Shown here: positions 27,707 through 36,787 of the stretch, in pieces | How positions within the stretch are numbered: the stretch's first letter is position 1 | Layout of the letters: the number at the start of each line of letters is the position of its first letter | From: Paenibacillus glycinis | GTDB taxonomy: Bacteria > Bacillota > Bacilli > Paenibacillales > Paenibacillaceae | NCBI RefSeq assembly: GCF_009909185.1 | Contig: NZ_JAAAMV010000001.1 | Span: 1-64,000, forward strand | Direction: 5' to 3' | Length of the DNA: 64,000 bases | Notes under the pieces: generated by a model | What the model saw: only the letters and a program-made list of their open reading frames with translations | Told to the model about the DNA's origin: nothing | Database searches by the model: none | Made by a program: the position numbers and the translations under genes

Positions 27707-29506
27707 CTATTCCAGGTTGTTGTCCTTCGCGAACTTTTTGGCATCATCGATGAGCTGGTGGAACTCGGCATACGCTTTGTCCACGCCCATCGCGACGAAA
27801 TCGTCGACGGCTTTGTTCTTCGCGGCATCGAAGGCGGCGTCGTCCTTGGCCATGATGTATTTGGCGACGTTCGCCAAGAAGTATTGGTCCGCTTTAACGA
27901 ACACCTGTTGACTCGGTTCGGACAACTGCTTGACGAATGCCGTGTACGCGAAGTACTTGGAATCCGTAACGGCTTTTCCGTCTTTGACCAGCTTGTCGTA
28001 TACTTGCCCAGGGTACAGCTCGGCGCCGTTTTGCTGAGCGAGTTCCTTTTCGGCTTTCGTAATGGTGGCCGGGTTGATGACAAGCTTGAGATCGAGCGGA
28101 TATCCGTCTTCCGCCGTCCAGGCTTCATGCAGATTCGATAATTTGTTCAGCGTCGTCACGCCTACGCTTTTCACGTAATCGTTGTACCCCGGATCGGAAG
28201 GATTCGCCATTTTGCCGATCAGCTGCGGCTTGCCGTCCACGACGTCCCAATCTACGCCTTTCACGCCGGTAAACAGCAATCTTCCGCCTTCGTCTCCGCT
28301 AAGGTAGTTGAACAGCTCCATCGTGCGTTCCGGATATTTATTCGCCTTGGTAATGGCGCGAGCCGGCCCCAATAGATTTCCGCCGGGAGCATCTTTGGCA
28401 TACAACGCCATATAGCCTGGGAACGGTCCGGGCAGCTGCTGCAATTCCGCATTATCGTTGCCGGTATTCGCGATCAGATCATTGCCGCCCGTCCAGAAGC
28501 TCGCTGCCGAGTTGAAGACTTGGCCGTTGTTCAGCTTGGCGATGTACTGATCGATTTTCTGCGTGAAACCTTCCGGATCGAACAATCCCATGCGGTAAGC
28601 TTTATTGAAGAACTTGATTCCGTTCCAGAATACGCCATCCTTGTCGAGGTAATTGTCGACGACGTCTCCGGTCGTCGCGCTGATGGACGTATCCGCCGTC
28701 CAGTTGTTGTACCCCATGGAGAACGGATACGAAATGATGTAAGGGAACGGATCCGCGGCCCATGCCGAGAACGCGTAGGTTTTCTTGCCGTCCTTGGTTT
28801 TCGGGAACTTATCCTGCATTTCTTTATTGACCTTCAGGAAGTCGTCTTCGTTGCTCATCGCCGGGGCGCCGATCGCTTTATACAGATCCCATCTCGTGTA
28901 GAACCCGGCAAGCGCGGTCAACAATGGCGTAGGCGTGCTTGCCGCTTTGTTCACCCGAACCGGCAGGAAATAGACTTTGCCCGTGTTGTTGCTGGCCGTC
29001 GCTTTCATGATATCGAGTGCTTGCGGCGTATTCTTCGTGATGTTCTGGCCGTATTTGGCAATCAAATCATCGAGCGGAATGACCTGGCCGCCTTGAATCA
29101 AGGAGTCGACCAGCGCGCTGACGGATCCGCCGGTCGTAATCACGTCAGGCAAGTCGCCGCCGGCGATCAACGTTTTCTCTTTGACGTCGTCGCCCGTGAT
29201 GAAATCAAGCGTGATGCCGAATTTCTTCTGAATTTCCTTCGCGATGCTGGTATTCCAAACGCCCTTGTTATCGTCCGTGCCGCCGATGAATACTTTCAGC
29301 GTAATGGGATCCCGGGGAAGCTCGCCGTTATCCGATCCTGCCGAAGCGTCAGGCGTATCGGTTGACGCATCCGCGCCGTTGGATGCGGCCGGCTCGGAGG
29401 ATGCCGCATTGTTCGTGTCATTCGTATTGTTTTTGCTTGAGCAAGCCGATAGCATCAGAAGCATCATGACCAGAACCATCGCAAGCGGATATCTTCTCTT
29501 CTTCAT
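27707..29506 (-). CDS. ABC transporter solute-binding lipoprotein (LplA/YtcQ-like)
   Basis: A 599-residue family 1 extracellular solute-binding protein. The lipoprotein signal ends LMLSAC (Cys22), followed by an Asn/Ser/Asp-rich linker (about 23-65). The mature part starts PITLKVFIGGTDDNKGVWN and shows the long LplA-type fold with GGSVSALVDSLIQGGQVIPL and RTMELFNYLSGDEGGRLLF. It should deliver oligosaccharides to the two permeases encoded just upstream. The ATG follows GGGAGG. The 92-bp gap before it contains a small hairpin (ATGGTT/AACCAT, 29555-29575), which may tune the ratio of binding protein to permease. Confidence 0.92.
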   Translation of the reverse strand: MKKRRYPLAMVLVMMLLMLSACSSKNNTNDTNNAASSEPAASNGADASTDTPDASAGSDNGELPRDPITLKVFIGGTDDNKGVWNTSIAKEIQKKFGITLDFITGDDVKEKTLIAGGDLPDVITTGGSVSALVDSLIQGGQVIPLDDLIAKYGQNITKNTPQALDIMKATASNNTGKVYFLPVRVNKAASTPTPLLTALAGFYTRWDLYKAIGAPAMSNEDDFLKVNKEMQDKFPKTKDGKKTYAFSAWAADPFPYIISYPFSMGYNNWTADTSISATTGDVVDNYLDKDGVFWNGIKFFNKAYRMGLFDPEGFTQKIDQYIAKLNNGQVFNSAASFWTGGNDLIANTGNDNAELQQLPGPFPGYMALYAKDAPGGNLLGPARAITKANKYPERTMELFNYLSGDEGGRLLFTGVKGVDWDVVDGKPQLIGKMANPSDPGYNDYVKSVGVTTLNKLSNLHEAWTAEDGYPLDLKLVINPATITKAEKELAQQNGAELYPGQVYDKLVKDGKAVTDSKYFAYTAFVKQLSEPSQQVFVKADQYFLANVAKYIMAKDDAAFDAAKNKAVDDFVAMGVDKAYAEFHQLIDDAKKFAKDNNLE

Positions 29507-29598
29507 CGAATAGCCTCCCTGGAATTATCGGTTCAAAGATGGATCTATTGATAAATGGTTCTCTAGAAAAACCATCGTATCCGCATTCTATAGCCGCA

Positions 29599-30498
29599 TT
29601 AACCTTTTACCGCGCCAAGCATGATGCCCTTGATAAAATTCTTCTGCAGGAAGGGATAGACCAGGATAATCGGAAGCACCGAAATGACGGTGATGCTCAT
29701 CTTGATCGTTTCCGGCGAGAGATGGAGCTGCCTGCCCGAACCCGCATTGGCCAACATGGCCGATATGTCCTGGGTCAAGCTCTGCGCTTCGTTCAGATAG
29801 CCGAACAAGATGACTTGAATCGTCTGCAGGTTGGGATTCTCGACCAACAAGTAATTATCGATCCAACTATTCCAGCAGCCTACCGAGGCATAGACGGCAA
29901 CCGTCGCGACGATCGGCTTGGACAACGGAAAGATAATGCGATTGAAGACGGTCATGAACCCGGCGCCGTCGATTTGAGCCGACTCTTCGAGCGAGGCGGG
30001 CAATTGCTCGATATACGTCTTGATCAGGATGATATAGAAGGCGTTAATGATGCCCGGCAGGACGTAGAGGAGGAAGGAATTGCGCAATCCATACGTCTTC
30101 ATCGTGATATACCAGGGGATCAAGCCCGAGTTCAGATACATGGATGAAATCACGATACGATACATGACTTTGCGGAAAGGCATCACGTGTTTGGTGAACA
30201 GATAAGCAAGCATCGAGGAGAAATAGACGCATAATACGGTGAAGATCACGGTTTTCTCTACCGAAACCAGAAAGGCATGCGGAATCGTATGAAGGCTGAA
30301 GATTTTGATATAAGCATCGACGTTGAATTGGCCCGGCCAGAGATACACGCCCTTTTGCGCCAATCGGGGTTCGCTGATCGAATAGATGAAGACGTAATAA
30401 AACGGATAGATGCAGATAAAGGAGAACAAGGCCATGAACGCGTAGTTCAAGATGTCGAAAATCCGTTCGGCCAGCGAACGCCGTTGGTTGCTTATCAC
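29599..30498 (-). CDS. ABC sugar permease, LplC/YtcP-like
   Basis: A 299-residue inner-membrane permease with six predicted helices. The ATPase-docking loop is EESAQIDGAGFMTVFNRIIF at about 190-209, ending with PLSKP. It ends NFIKGIMLGAVKG, the standard C-terminus of LplC-type permeases. It starts with GTG inside the stop of the partner permease (GTGA overlap), preceded by AGGGGGAG, so the two subunits are translated together. Confidence 0.93.
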   Translation of the reverse strand: MISNQRRSLAERIFDILNYAFMALFSFICIYPFYYVFIYSISEPRLAQKGVYLWPGQFNVDAYIKIFSLHTIPHAFLVSVEKTVIFTVLCVYFSSMLAYLFTKHVMPFRKVMYRIVISSMYLNSGLIPWYITMKTYGLRNSFLLYVLPGIINAFYIILIKTYIEQLPASLEESAQIDGAGFMTVFNRIIFPLSKPIVATVAVYASVGCWNSWIDNYLLVENPNLQTIQVILFGYLNEAQSLTQDISAMLANAGSGRQLHLSPETIKMSITVISVLPIILVYPFLQKNFIKGIMLGAVKG

Positions 30499-31397
30499 AG
30501 GATCGACTCCCCCTTCGTTTTCTTGGAGAGATAGTTGACGGCGAACAGCAGCGCTATGCCCAGCAGAGACTTGACCATTCCCAGCACGGTAGCATAGGAA
30601 TAGTCGCTGACTCCCCAGCCGACCTTGTAGATGTAGTAATCGAGGACATCCAATTTATCCGCTACGAGCGGATTATAGAAAACGAAAAATTGATCAAGGC
30701 CGTTGTTCAACAAATTGCTGATTTGCAGCAAGAGGAGAACGAATAGCGTCGGTCCCAGTCCCGGAATCGTGATATGGCGCATCAGGCCGAACTTGTCGGC
30801 GCCGTCGATGCGGGCCGCTTCGTACTGCTCGCTGTCGATTCCCGCGATCGCGGCCATATAGATGATCATCGTCCAGCCGATCGTCTTCCACGCGTACAGA
30901 CCCGCCTGGAAAAACCAAGCCGCCCCGTTGTTGCCCATGATGCCGATCACGGGCACGTCGATATGCAAGTTGCGCAGCAGCGTATAATAGAGTCCCTCAT
31001 TCGAAAAGATGGCGAACGATAAGGCGAATACGACAATCCAGCTTATAAAATTCGGCAGCGTCGTCACCGTCTGAATGAATCGCTTGAACTTGTTATGCTT
31101 GATTTCATTGATCATCACGGCCGCGATCATCGGCAACGGCGTGATCAGGATCATGAGGAAGCTCATCGCGAGGGTATTCTTGAGCACCCGGAAAATCTCG
31201 CTTCGTTCATGGAAGATCTTCACGAAGTTATCGAAGCCCACGAACTTCAGCTGCGAGAAACTGAGCGCCGGATTGTAGTTGTAGAAGGAATAGACCCAAC
31301 CGAACAGCGGCACGAAATAGAAAGCGATCACGTAAATCATGAAGGGCATGGCGACCAGGAAATAGGTCCATCCGATTTTGTTCCGTTTAGATAGCAT
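30495..31397 (-). CDS. ABC sugar permease, LplB/YteP-like
   Basis: A 300-residue inner-membrane permease. It opens with a basic stretch and MPFMIYVIAFYFVPLFGWVYS (helix 1) and carries the EAA loop EQYEAARIDGADKFGLMRHI followed by TIPGL at about 205-230. The C-terminus NYLSKKTKGESIL is typical of LplB. AAGGAG precedes the ATG. It is first gene of the importer, 152 bp downstream of the sensor kinase gene. No ATP-binding subunit is encoded anywhere in the locus, so a shared MsmX-type ATPase is probably used. Confidence 0.93.
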   Translation of the reverse strand: MLSKRNKIGWTYFLVAMPFMIYVIAFYFVPLFGWVYSFYNYNPALSFSQLKFVGFDNFVKIFHERSEIFRVLKNTLAMSFLMILITPLPMIAAVMINEIKHNKFKRFIQTVTTLPNFISWIVVFALSFAIFSNEGLYYTLLRNLHIDVPVIGIMGNNGAAWFFQAGLYAWKTIGWTMIIYMAAIAGIDSEQYEAARIDGADKFGLMRHITIPGLGPTLFVLLLLQISNLLNNGLDQFFVFYNPLVADKLDVLDYYIYKVGWGVSDYSYATVLGMVKSLLGIALLFAVNYLSKKTKGESIL

Positions 31398-31428
31398 CCT
31401 TGATTCTCCTTACCTGTCGATAGTAGGT

Positions 31429-31449
31429 CTTCTATATTCATTATAGAAG
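31429..31449. repeat. Perfect 8-bp inverted repeat over the importer -10 element
   Basis: CTTCTATA (31429-31436) and TATAGAAG (31442-31449) with a 5-bp spacer overlap the TATAAT -10 hexamer and the likely transcription start. It could be an operator for a repressor or a short 5' hairpin. It is not present at the otherwise similar GH36 promoter. Confidence 0.5.
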
Positions 31450-31495
31450 GAGGATAATCGTTAAAAAATGGACTATCTAGTGAAATACACAACAA
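31440..31495 (-). promoter_or_regulatory. Candidate YesN-dependent promoter of the ABC importer
   Basis: On the minus strand: TTGTT (31491-31495), 17 bp, GTCCAT (31468-31473), 22 bp, TATAAT (31440-31445). The -10 is perfect, but no -35 consensus lies at 17 bp (it reads TTTTTT), as expected for an activator-dependent promoter. The same three elements occur with identical spacing upstream of the GH36 gene (63525-63580). Hand alignment gives 35 identical positions of 56. Confidence 0.65.
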
Positions 31496-31549
31496 ACCGA
31501 ATGCCCAAAAGCGGCTTATCGCCGTCATGCCGAATTAGTTGCACTTTCT

Positions 31550-33367
31550 TTACGTTTTTTGCACTTTCGGAAGCTTAAAGTTCAATTCCGTCCCTACTTG
31601 CAGCTTGCTATGAATCTTGATGCCGTAATGGTCGCCGAAGTGAAGCTGGATCCGGCGGTTCGTATTGTACAAGCCGATCCCCTTCTTCTCCCGCGACGGT
31701 TCGCTATTGCCGTTCAACAGCGATGCCCGTTCCTCCTGCAGCTTCGCTTCGGACATGCCTTCGCCGTTGTCGGAGATGCTCCAGACGATCTGGTCTTTGT
31801 CTTCCGCGGCCATGATCGTGATCGTTCCGCCGGTTCGGTTTTTCAGCCCGTGCATAATCGCATTTTCGACCAGCGGCTGCAGCAGGAAGCGCAAAATCGG
31901 GTATTCGAGGACTTCCGGGGAAATCTGATACTCGAGCTTTACCCCGCCTGCCATCCGGTAATTCATGATTTTGATATAGTTCTCGATATACTCGATTTCT
32001 TCCCGGATGGTACAGAGCATGCCTTGCTTGAACATCGGCTGCAAATAGTCCCCGAGGGTCGTGATGCTCTCCACGATATTGTCCGCCTTGACCATAATCG
32101 CCATCCATTTGATCGTATTTAACGAGTTATAGAAGAAATGAGGGTTAATCTGCGACTGCAGCGCCCCGATCTCGATCGTCCGTTTCTCTTCCTGAATGGT
32201 TTCCTTCTGTTCGATCAAGTCTTGGATATTCTTGGACATTTTGTTGAACTGCGCGATGAGGATCCCGAGTTCGTTCTTCAAATCCAGCTTCAGCGTGAGT
32301 CCCAGATTGCCTTGTCCCATTCTTCGGACGACGCCGGTCAAACTGTTGAGCGGCTTCGTTACCCTGCGAATCCAGTACCGCGAAAGAATGGCCGCCGTTG
32401 CCAGGCTGAAAATAAACATCGTCACGACGATGAGCCGGAGCGTCGAAATATCTTTGGTGAATAGGCTGACGGGAATCTCGTGAACGAGCAGCCAACCCAA
32501 ACTGTTGATCCGGTACGACATGATCTGTTTGCCGTTCCGTTCCGCGCTGGCGAACAGATCGCTTGCGTCCGCGGGAGCATCGGCGTTTACGGGGAGGGCG
32601 CCCTCTTGACCGATCTTCGTTTCTTCCCCGCTGGAGACGATCCTCCCCGTGTCGTCGACCAGATACAGTTCTTTATTTTGTCTGTCGTCGGCATGATTAT
32701 AGATATCGTTGAAATACTTCATATCGATATTGAGGACAAGCGTAGCGGAGTGGTTATTCGAGAAAAAGCTGCGCGCGGCGGTAATATAATGCGTCGGCTT
32801 CGCGATCGTCCTGGAAGGCGGTTTCACGTCCGCGATATTAAAATCCCGATCGGTAAAGCCTCCGAACCAAACTAGCGTCTGCGCCGCCGACTTCACTTTT
32901 TCGAAAATCCGGGTTTGATAAAATTCGTTCACGGTACTGGAGGAATCGAATAAAATATCGTTGCGTTGCGCGGTCGCTCGAATCATGAAGCCGTTATCGC
33001 CGAAATAACTGATCGAGTCGATGTATTTATTGGCCGAAAGCGTTTCCGCGAAATATTGGAAAGCCGCCATCACCTGCACGACGCTGTTCGTCTCGGTCAT
33101 GCTCTTGAAGTAAATCAAGCTTTCCAGTTCGGCCTTGAGGAAGAGCTGCCTGGATACCTGATCCACCTCGTTCACGAACACCGACAGATTATAATCGTTT
33201 TGCTTGAACTGCTGTTGATTTGCGTCTTTCGCATTGTTTTTCAATATATTCAAGATGCCGAAATAAGCGATCAGCGAGCTGATCGTGAAGATGAACAAGA
33301 AGATGACCAGGAACGAGACGACCAGTTGGTTCGCCAAGGAATAGCGATTTCCTTTATGGAAGATTCT
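31550..33367 (-). CDS. yesM: Sensor histidine kinase, YesM/LytS family
   Basis: About 605 residues. Membrane helix 1 lies at about 18-40 (LVVSFLVIFLFIFTISSLIAYF starts with LVV), then a large extracytoplasmic sensor domain (about 40-290), helix 2 near 295-315, a HAMP region (RRVTKPLNSLTGVVRRM) and the His_kinase domain with phospho-acceptor in QINPHFFYNSLNTIKWM at about 410-425. The ATPase domain has LLQPLVENAIMHGL (N box) and SDNGEGM. It probably senses an oligosaccharide or binding-protein state and phosphorylates the adjacent YesN-type regulator. The ATG at 33367 overlaps the regulator gene by 14 bp; a longer reading starting at 33430 is less likely. Confidence 0.9.
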   Translation of the reverse strand, partial: RIFHKGNRYSLANQLVVSFLVIFLFIFTISSLIAYFGILNILKNNAKDANQQQFKQNDYNLSVFVNEVDQVSRQLFLKAELESLIYFKSMTETNSVVQVMAAFQYFAETLSANKYIDSISYFGDNGFMIRATAQRNDILFDSSSTVNEFYQTRIFEKVKSAAQTLVWFGGFTDRDFNIADVKPPSRTIAKPTHYITAARSFFSNNHSATLVLNIDMKYFNDIYNHADDRQNKELYLVDDTGRIVSSGEETKIGQEGALPVNADAPADASDLFASAERNGKQIMSYRINSLGWLLVHEIPVSLFTKDISTLRLIVVTMFIFSLATAAILSRYWIRRVTKPLNSLTGVVRRMGQGNLGLTLKLDLKNELGILIAQFNKMSKNIQDLIEQKETIQEEKRTIEIGALQSQINPHFFYNSLNTIKWMAIMVKADNIVESITTLGDYLQPMFKQGMLCTIREEIEYIENYIKIMNYRMAGGVKLEYQISPEVLEYPILRFLLQPLVENAIMHGLKNRTGGTITIMAAEDKDQIVWSISDNGEGMSEAKLQEERASLLNGNSEPSREKKGIGLYNTNRRIQLHFGDHYGIKIHSKLQVGTELNFKLPKVQKT

Positions 33368-34997
33368 CATCGTCGCCTTCGCCCTCTCTTTCCTCTCTGC
33401 CGTCCACGAACCAATGCTTCCGGAATTCATTCGGCCTCATGCCGGTCACCTTCTTGAAGATCCGGCTAAAATAACTGTCGTCCATATAGCCTGTCTTCTC
33501 GGCGATTTCATAGGATTTCAGATGCGTATTCATCAACAGGTTTTTGGCCATATCGATCCGATAATGGTTCAGGTATTCGATGAAGCTGGTCTGCAGATGC
33601 TTCTTGAACAGCTTGCTGAGGTAACTTGGATTCATTTTCACTTGATCGGCCAGCTGCTGCAGGGAAATATCTTGATCGTAATGGGTTTGGATATATTTGA
33701 TCGCCTCGGCGATTTCTTTGCTGATCGCTCTTTTCTTCTTGTGATAATTCTGAACTTCAAGCAAATAATGCGTGAAAATCGCGATGTTCTCGTCCAAAGT
33801 CGCGCTTTGATGAATCCGGCCCGCATAATCGAGCGCCAGGCTGGAGATGTCGTTGGCGTAAATATTGAGGTTAACGGTCGGCCAGTGGATCCAGCGAATC
33901 ATCATCACCTGGATGCCCTGCTTGGAGAGATTCTCAAGCTTTCCGAGCGACTGGATTCCGGCTTCGATTTCTTTGAAGTACTTCTCGTTGAACGGCTCCA
34001 GCTCGCGATACATCTTATCGAGCTTCACTTCCGCGTTTTTCCAGACGCGCTCCGTCTTCGTCAAGTCCGATCGGATATATTTCTCGTGCCCGAGAACGAA
34101 TCTGAGCTCCAGCGCGCGGAGGCATTCCACGTACAGGTGCTTGATCGCGGCGTAGCCGTTGTCGATCGAACTGATGCCGAACGTGACGGACGCGTTCAGG
34201 TAGGATTTTATGACGCTGGCGATATGAGACAGGATATCCTGCAGCTGCTGATAGATACTCGACTCGCTGACGATATCTTGGAAGCTGAACGCCAAGATAT
34301 AGTTCTCGTCACGCTCGTAGATGACTTCGCCCCGGTTGTAGCCGGCCAGCAGCTCGCTCACCATGTTCAGGATGCTGAATCGGATCAAATTCCCGTGGCT
34401 GTCTTTGAATTTGCTCTCCATCTGCTTGAAATTGTCGATCGCCATCACGCAGAGAATCAATCGCTCCGGCTGGAGACGGAAGCCGAGGTTTTTCGTGATG
34501 ACGGCGAATTCCGCATCCGAGTACCGCCCGTAAGACATATAATCTTTCAGGGCGTTTTCCTTGAGATGGATGACGTTCAGCAGGTCGTGCCGCGGTTCCG
34601 CCGAAGACCGCACGCTTTTCGTTTGCAGTTCCGCCCGCACTTTTTGCAGCACCGCCACCATTTCGTCGATGGACATCTTGAACTTGAGGATATAATCGGT
34701 CACGCCGAACCGCATGGCTTTATGAACCCAATCGAATTCTTCGTAGGCGGTCAGAATGATAATCTTGGTCTGCGCGTCGTTCTCCCTGACGCGGGAGATC
34801 AGCTCCATGCCGTCCATATTCGGCATCCGGACATCGGTCAAGATGAGATCGGGCTTGGCTTGCTGATAGAACTCCCACGCAGCCTGCCCATTCGAGAAGT
34901 CCGCTACGACCTCCATGCCTATTTTCGCCCATTCGATCGAGTTTTTCAGGCCGATCCGCACCAGCATCTCGTCTTCTACGATAATGACCTTGATCAT
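33354..34997 (-). CDS. yesN: Response regulator with AraC-type DNA-binding domain (YesN family)
   Basis: About 547 residues. The N-terminal receiver domain (1-120) has acidic pocket VEDE, phospho-acceptor Asp in DLILTDVRMPNMDG, and the switch Lys region VTDYILKFKMSIDE. A long middle region (about 135-430) is typical of YesN proteins. The C-terminal AraC domain (about 440-540) shows LQQLADQVKMNPSYLSKLFK and a second helix-turn-helix near IAEKTGYMDDSYFSRIFKKV. It is the best candidate activator for the two matching promoters in this locus. The ATG at 34997 is preceded by GAGGT. It overlaps the kinase gene, and its own promoter has near-consensus -35 and -10 boxes. Confidence 0.92.
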   Translation of the reverse strand: MIKVIIVEDEMLVRIGLKNSIEWAKIGMEVVADFSNGQAAWEFYQQAKPDLILTDVRMPNMDGMELISRVRENDAQTKIIILTAYEEFDWVHKAMRFGVTDYILKFKMSIDEMVAVLQKVRAELQTKSVRSSAEPRHDLLNVIHLKENALKDYMSYGRYSDAEFAVITKNLGFRLQPERLILCVMAIDNFKQMESKFKDSHGNLIRFSILNMVSELLAGYNRGEVIYERDENYILAFSFQDIVSESSIYQQLQDILSHIASVIKSYLNASVTFGISSIDNGYAAIKHLYVECLRALELRFVLGHEKYIRSDLTKTERVWKNAEVKLDKMYRELEPFNEKYFKEIEAGIQSLGKLENLSKQGIQVMMIRWIHWPTVNLNIYANDISSLALDYAGRIHQSATLDENIAIFTHYLLEVQNYHKKKRAISKEIAEAIKYIQTHYDQDISLQQLADQVKMNPSYLSKLFKKHLQTSFIEYLNHYRIDMAKNLLMNTHLKSYEIAEKTGYMDDSYFSRIFKKVTGMRPNEFRKHWFVDGREEREGEGDDENLP

Positions 34998-35041
34998 GAC
35001 GCGCACCTCGCTTCTCTAGCTTACGTTTCCTAGTAATTACG

Positions 35042-35070
35042 ATTATCAGGAGAAGACCCCGGATTGTAAA
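35042..35070 (-). promoter_or_regulatory. Near-consensus sigma-A promoter for the yesN-yesM pair
   Basis: Minus strand: -35 TTTACA (35065-35070), 17-bp spacer, -10 GATAAT (35042-35047), about 45 bp before the yesN start codon. Five of six -35 and five of six -10 positions match consensus. It begins right after the terminator stem at 35073-35107 and lacks the GTCCAT/TTGTT elements, so the regulator genes are probably expressed constitutively. Confidence 0.7.
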
Positions 35071-35072
35071 TA

Positions 35073-35107
35073 GAAAGAGCCTATTCGGGTTAAGAATCGG
35101 CTCTTTC
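35073..35107 (-). terminator. Internal terminator after the GH32-like gene
   Basis: GAAAGAGCC (35073-35081) pairs with GGCTCTTTC (35099-35107), with an inner ATTC/GAAT pairing. On the minus strand the hairpin is followed by TATTT. It separates the first catabolic unit from the regulator-importer unit. Confidence 0.7.
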
Positions 35108-35159
35108 GCGGTAAATGCTGGGTTATATTGGTATGTTCGGAAACCGGAAACGGCGCCCG

Positions 35160-36728
35160 TCAATAAGGATTGGACGGCATCATTTCCCAGGCAAGGATGG
35201 ATTCAAAGGAAGCCGCGCCGCCCTCGCAGAATAGATACACGCCGGTGCTATCCGGACGCTCCGGATATACCCGTCTCGCGATGGCCTGCCGATCGTTCGC
35301 GAACAGCTCGACGACGGACTTGTCGATATATACCGTCAGCTCGAGCTTCTCGCCGTCCGCCAATCGGAAAGGGGCCGCTTCGCGGATTCTCATGCCGGCC
35401 GTGCCGCTGCGGGTCGAATCGAACACGAGCTCGCCGGCCTCCGGGTCGTAGTAGAGCAGCGTCTCTTCCTTCCCGTCCGCCGACGCGCGCACCTTCAAGC
35501 CGACTTTGGCGGAGCTTCCGGGCGCGATCGTCAGCTTAAGCTCGGAAGACTCGCCATTCATGCCGGTCAGCTCGAGGCTCTCTTCGTCCCGGAGACTCGC
35601 GGCGGGGAATTCCATCGCGTTGTACCGCAGCGCGGCGAGCTCGTCGACCGGCGCCTGACGCAAATCGCCGTCTTCGCCCAGCCATAAGGTGCGAGGCAAG
35701 CTGAACACGCCGGACCACCCGTATTTCTCCAGGTCTTCCTCGGGATTATCGATCAGCCATGCCCACATGATCTGCCGGCCCTTCGCGTCCATCAACGCCT
35801 CCGGCGCCAAGAACGCCCGATCGCCCCAGGTCATTCGCCCGTGCCGCTCCGGCAGGAATCGCTCCCCTCGGTAATCGCCGATGTAATACTGGCAGCCTTT
35901 GTTGTGGGAGATGAACAGCTGCAGGTATTTGGCGGTAGGCTCGCCCCCGTGCCTCGACGACGGGAGCGGGAAGAAGCTCGGGCACATGTCGTCCTCGGAT
36001 TCCTCCGTCCACTTGTTCGAACGGTCGCGTTCGTAGAAGCGGCCCGCGTATTCCCAGTCGATCAAGTCGGCCGAACGGAAGAGATCCGTGTAGTCGCCTC
36101 TCGCTTCCAGCGGGGAATCCGCCGCTCTCCCGAGCTTCCCGAGCACGCATAAATTGCCGGTCTGCATATAGTAAACGCCGTCATGCTTCCATATATTGCT
36201 CGGGTCGCAGCAGCCGGCGGAGAGCATCTCCCCGGCTGGACCGGCGATCTCGATAATGCCGAGTTCCGTGGCCTGCAGCGCGAGCTTCTCGAACTTCTCC
36301 CATTTGTCGTAGTGGCGATCCGAGCTCTTGGCGATGCCGACTCCGCCGCCGGACATCGTCTCGAGGTTCGTCGCCAAGCTCGAGTACGAGAGATAGGCCG
36401 TCCCGTCGTCGTCGACGAACGCGCCTCCGCTGAAAGCGCCGTTGTCCCCGTGGCTGGCGTCCAGCGCATCCGGGTGGAACCGCCAATGGACGAGGTCATG
36501 ACTGGAAACATGCCCCCAATTATAGCTCTCCGCCGTCGTGTAGTGGTCCCTGTACAGGTACATCAGATGGTACCGGCCGTTCGCGTAGAACGTCCCGTTC
36601 GGGTCGCCGGGCCAGCCGAACCCTTCGGGTACCGCGAAATGGTACCCCGGGCGGTAAGGGTCGCCGAGCAGCTTGAATCGAATTTCCTGCGCCCCCCGAA
36701 TTGCATCCTGAAGCTTTTGCTTGTGCAC
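35160..36728 (-). CDS. GH32-like five-bladed propeller glycosidase (beta-fructosidase family) with altered motifs
   Basis: A 522-residue cytosolic protein. The nucleophile motif is FGWPGDPNGTF at about 37-47, the GH32 WMNDPNG equivalent. GAFSGGAFVDDDG follows near 97. The RDP position reads CCDPSNIW and the EC position reads EDDMCPSFFPLP, so the usual acid/base Glu before Cys appears as Met; nearby Asp/Glu might substitute. A C-terminal beta sandwich (about 390-515) holds VYIDKSVVELFANDRQA, the classic GH32C signature. It starts with GTG after GAGGAG. Fructan activity is the default family expectation, but the motif changes and the rhamnose/arabinose setting leave the substrate open. Confidence 0.75.
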   Translation of the reverse strand: MHKQKLQDAIRGAQEIRFKLLGDPYRPGYHFAVPEGFGWPGDPNGTFYANGRYHLMYLYRDHYTTAESYNWGHVSSHDLVHWRFHPDALDASHGDNGAFSGGAFVDDDGTAYLSYSSLATNLETMSGGGVGIAKSSDRHYDKWEKFEKLALQATELGIIEIAGPAGEMLSAGCCDPSNIWKHDGVYYMQTGNLCVLGKLGRAADSPLEARGDYTDLFRSADLIDWEYAGRFYERDRSNKWTEESEDDMCPSFFPLPSSRHGGEPTAKYLQLFISHNKGCQYYIGDYRGERFLPERHGRMTWGDRAFLAPEALMDAKGRQIMWAWLIDNPEEDLEKYGWSGVFSLPRTLWLGEDGDLRQAPVDELAALRYNAMEFPAASLRDEESLELTGMNGESSELKLTIAPGSSAKVGLKVRASADGKEETLLYYDPEAGELVFDSTRSGTAGMRIREAAPFRLADGEKLELTVYIDKSVVELFANDRQAIARRVYPERPDSTGVYLFCEGGAASFESILAWEMMPSNPY

Positions 36729-36787
36729 GATTCCCGCTCCTCGTCTCTATTCGCTTGACCTCCGGCAGTTAACGTCCGTGCGGCATG

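Noticed and set aside
29555-29575. Terminator between the second permease and the binding-protein gene
   Set aside because: The ATGGTT/AACCAT stem has only 6 bp and no T-run after it on the minus strand, so it is listed only as a possible expression-tuning hairpin.
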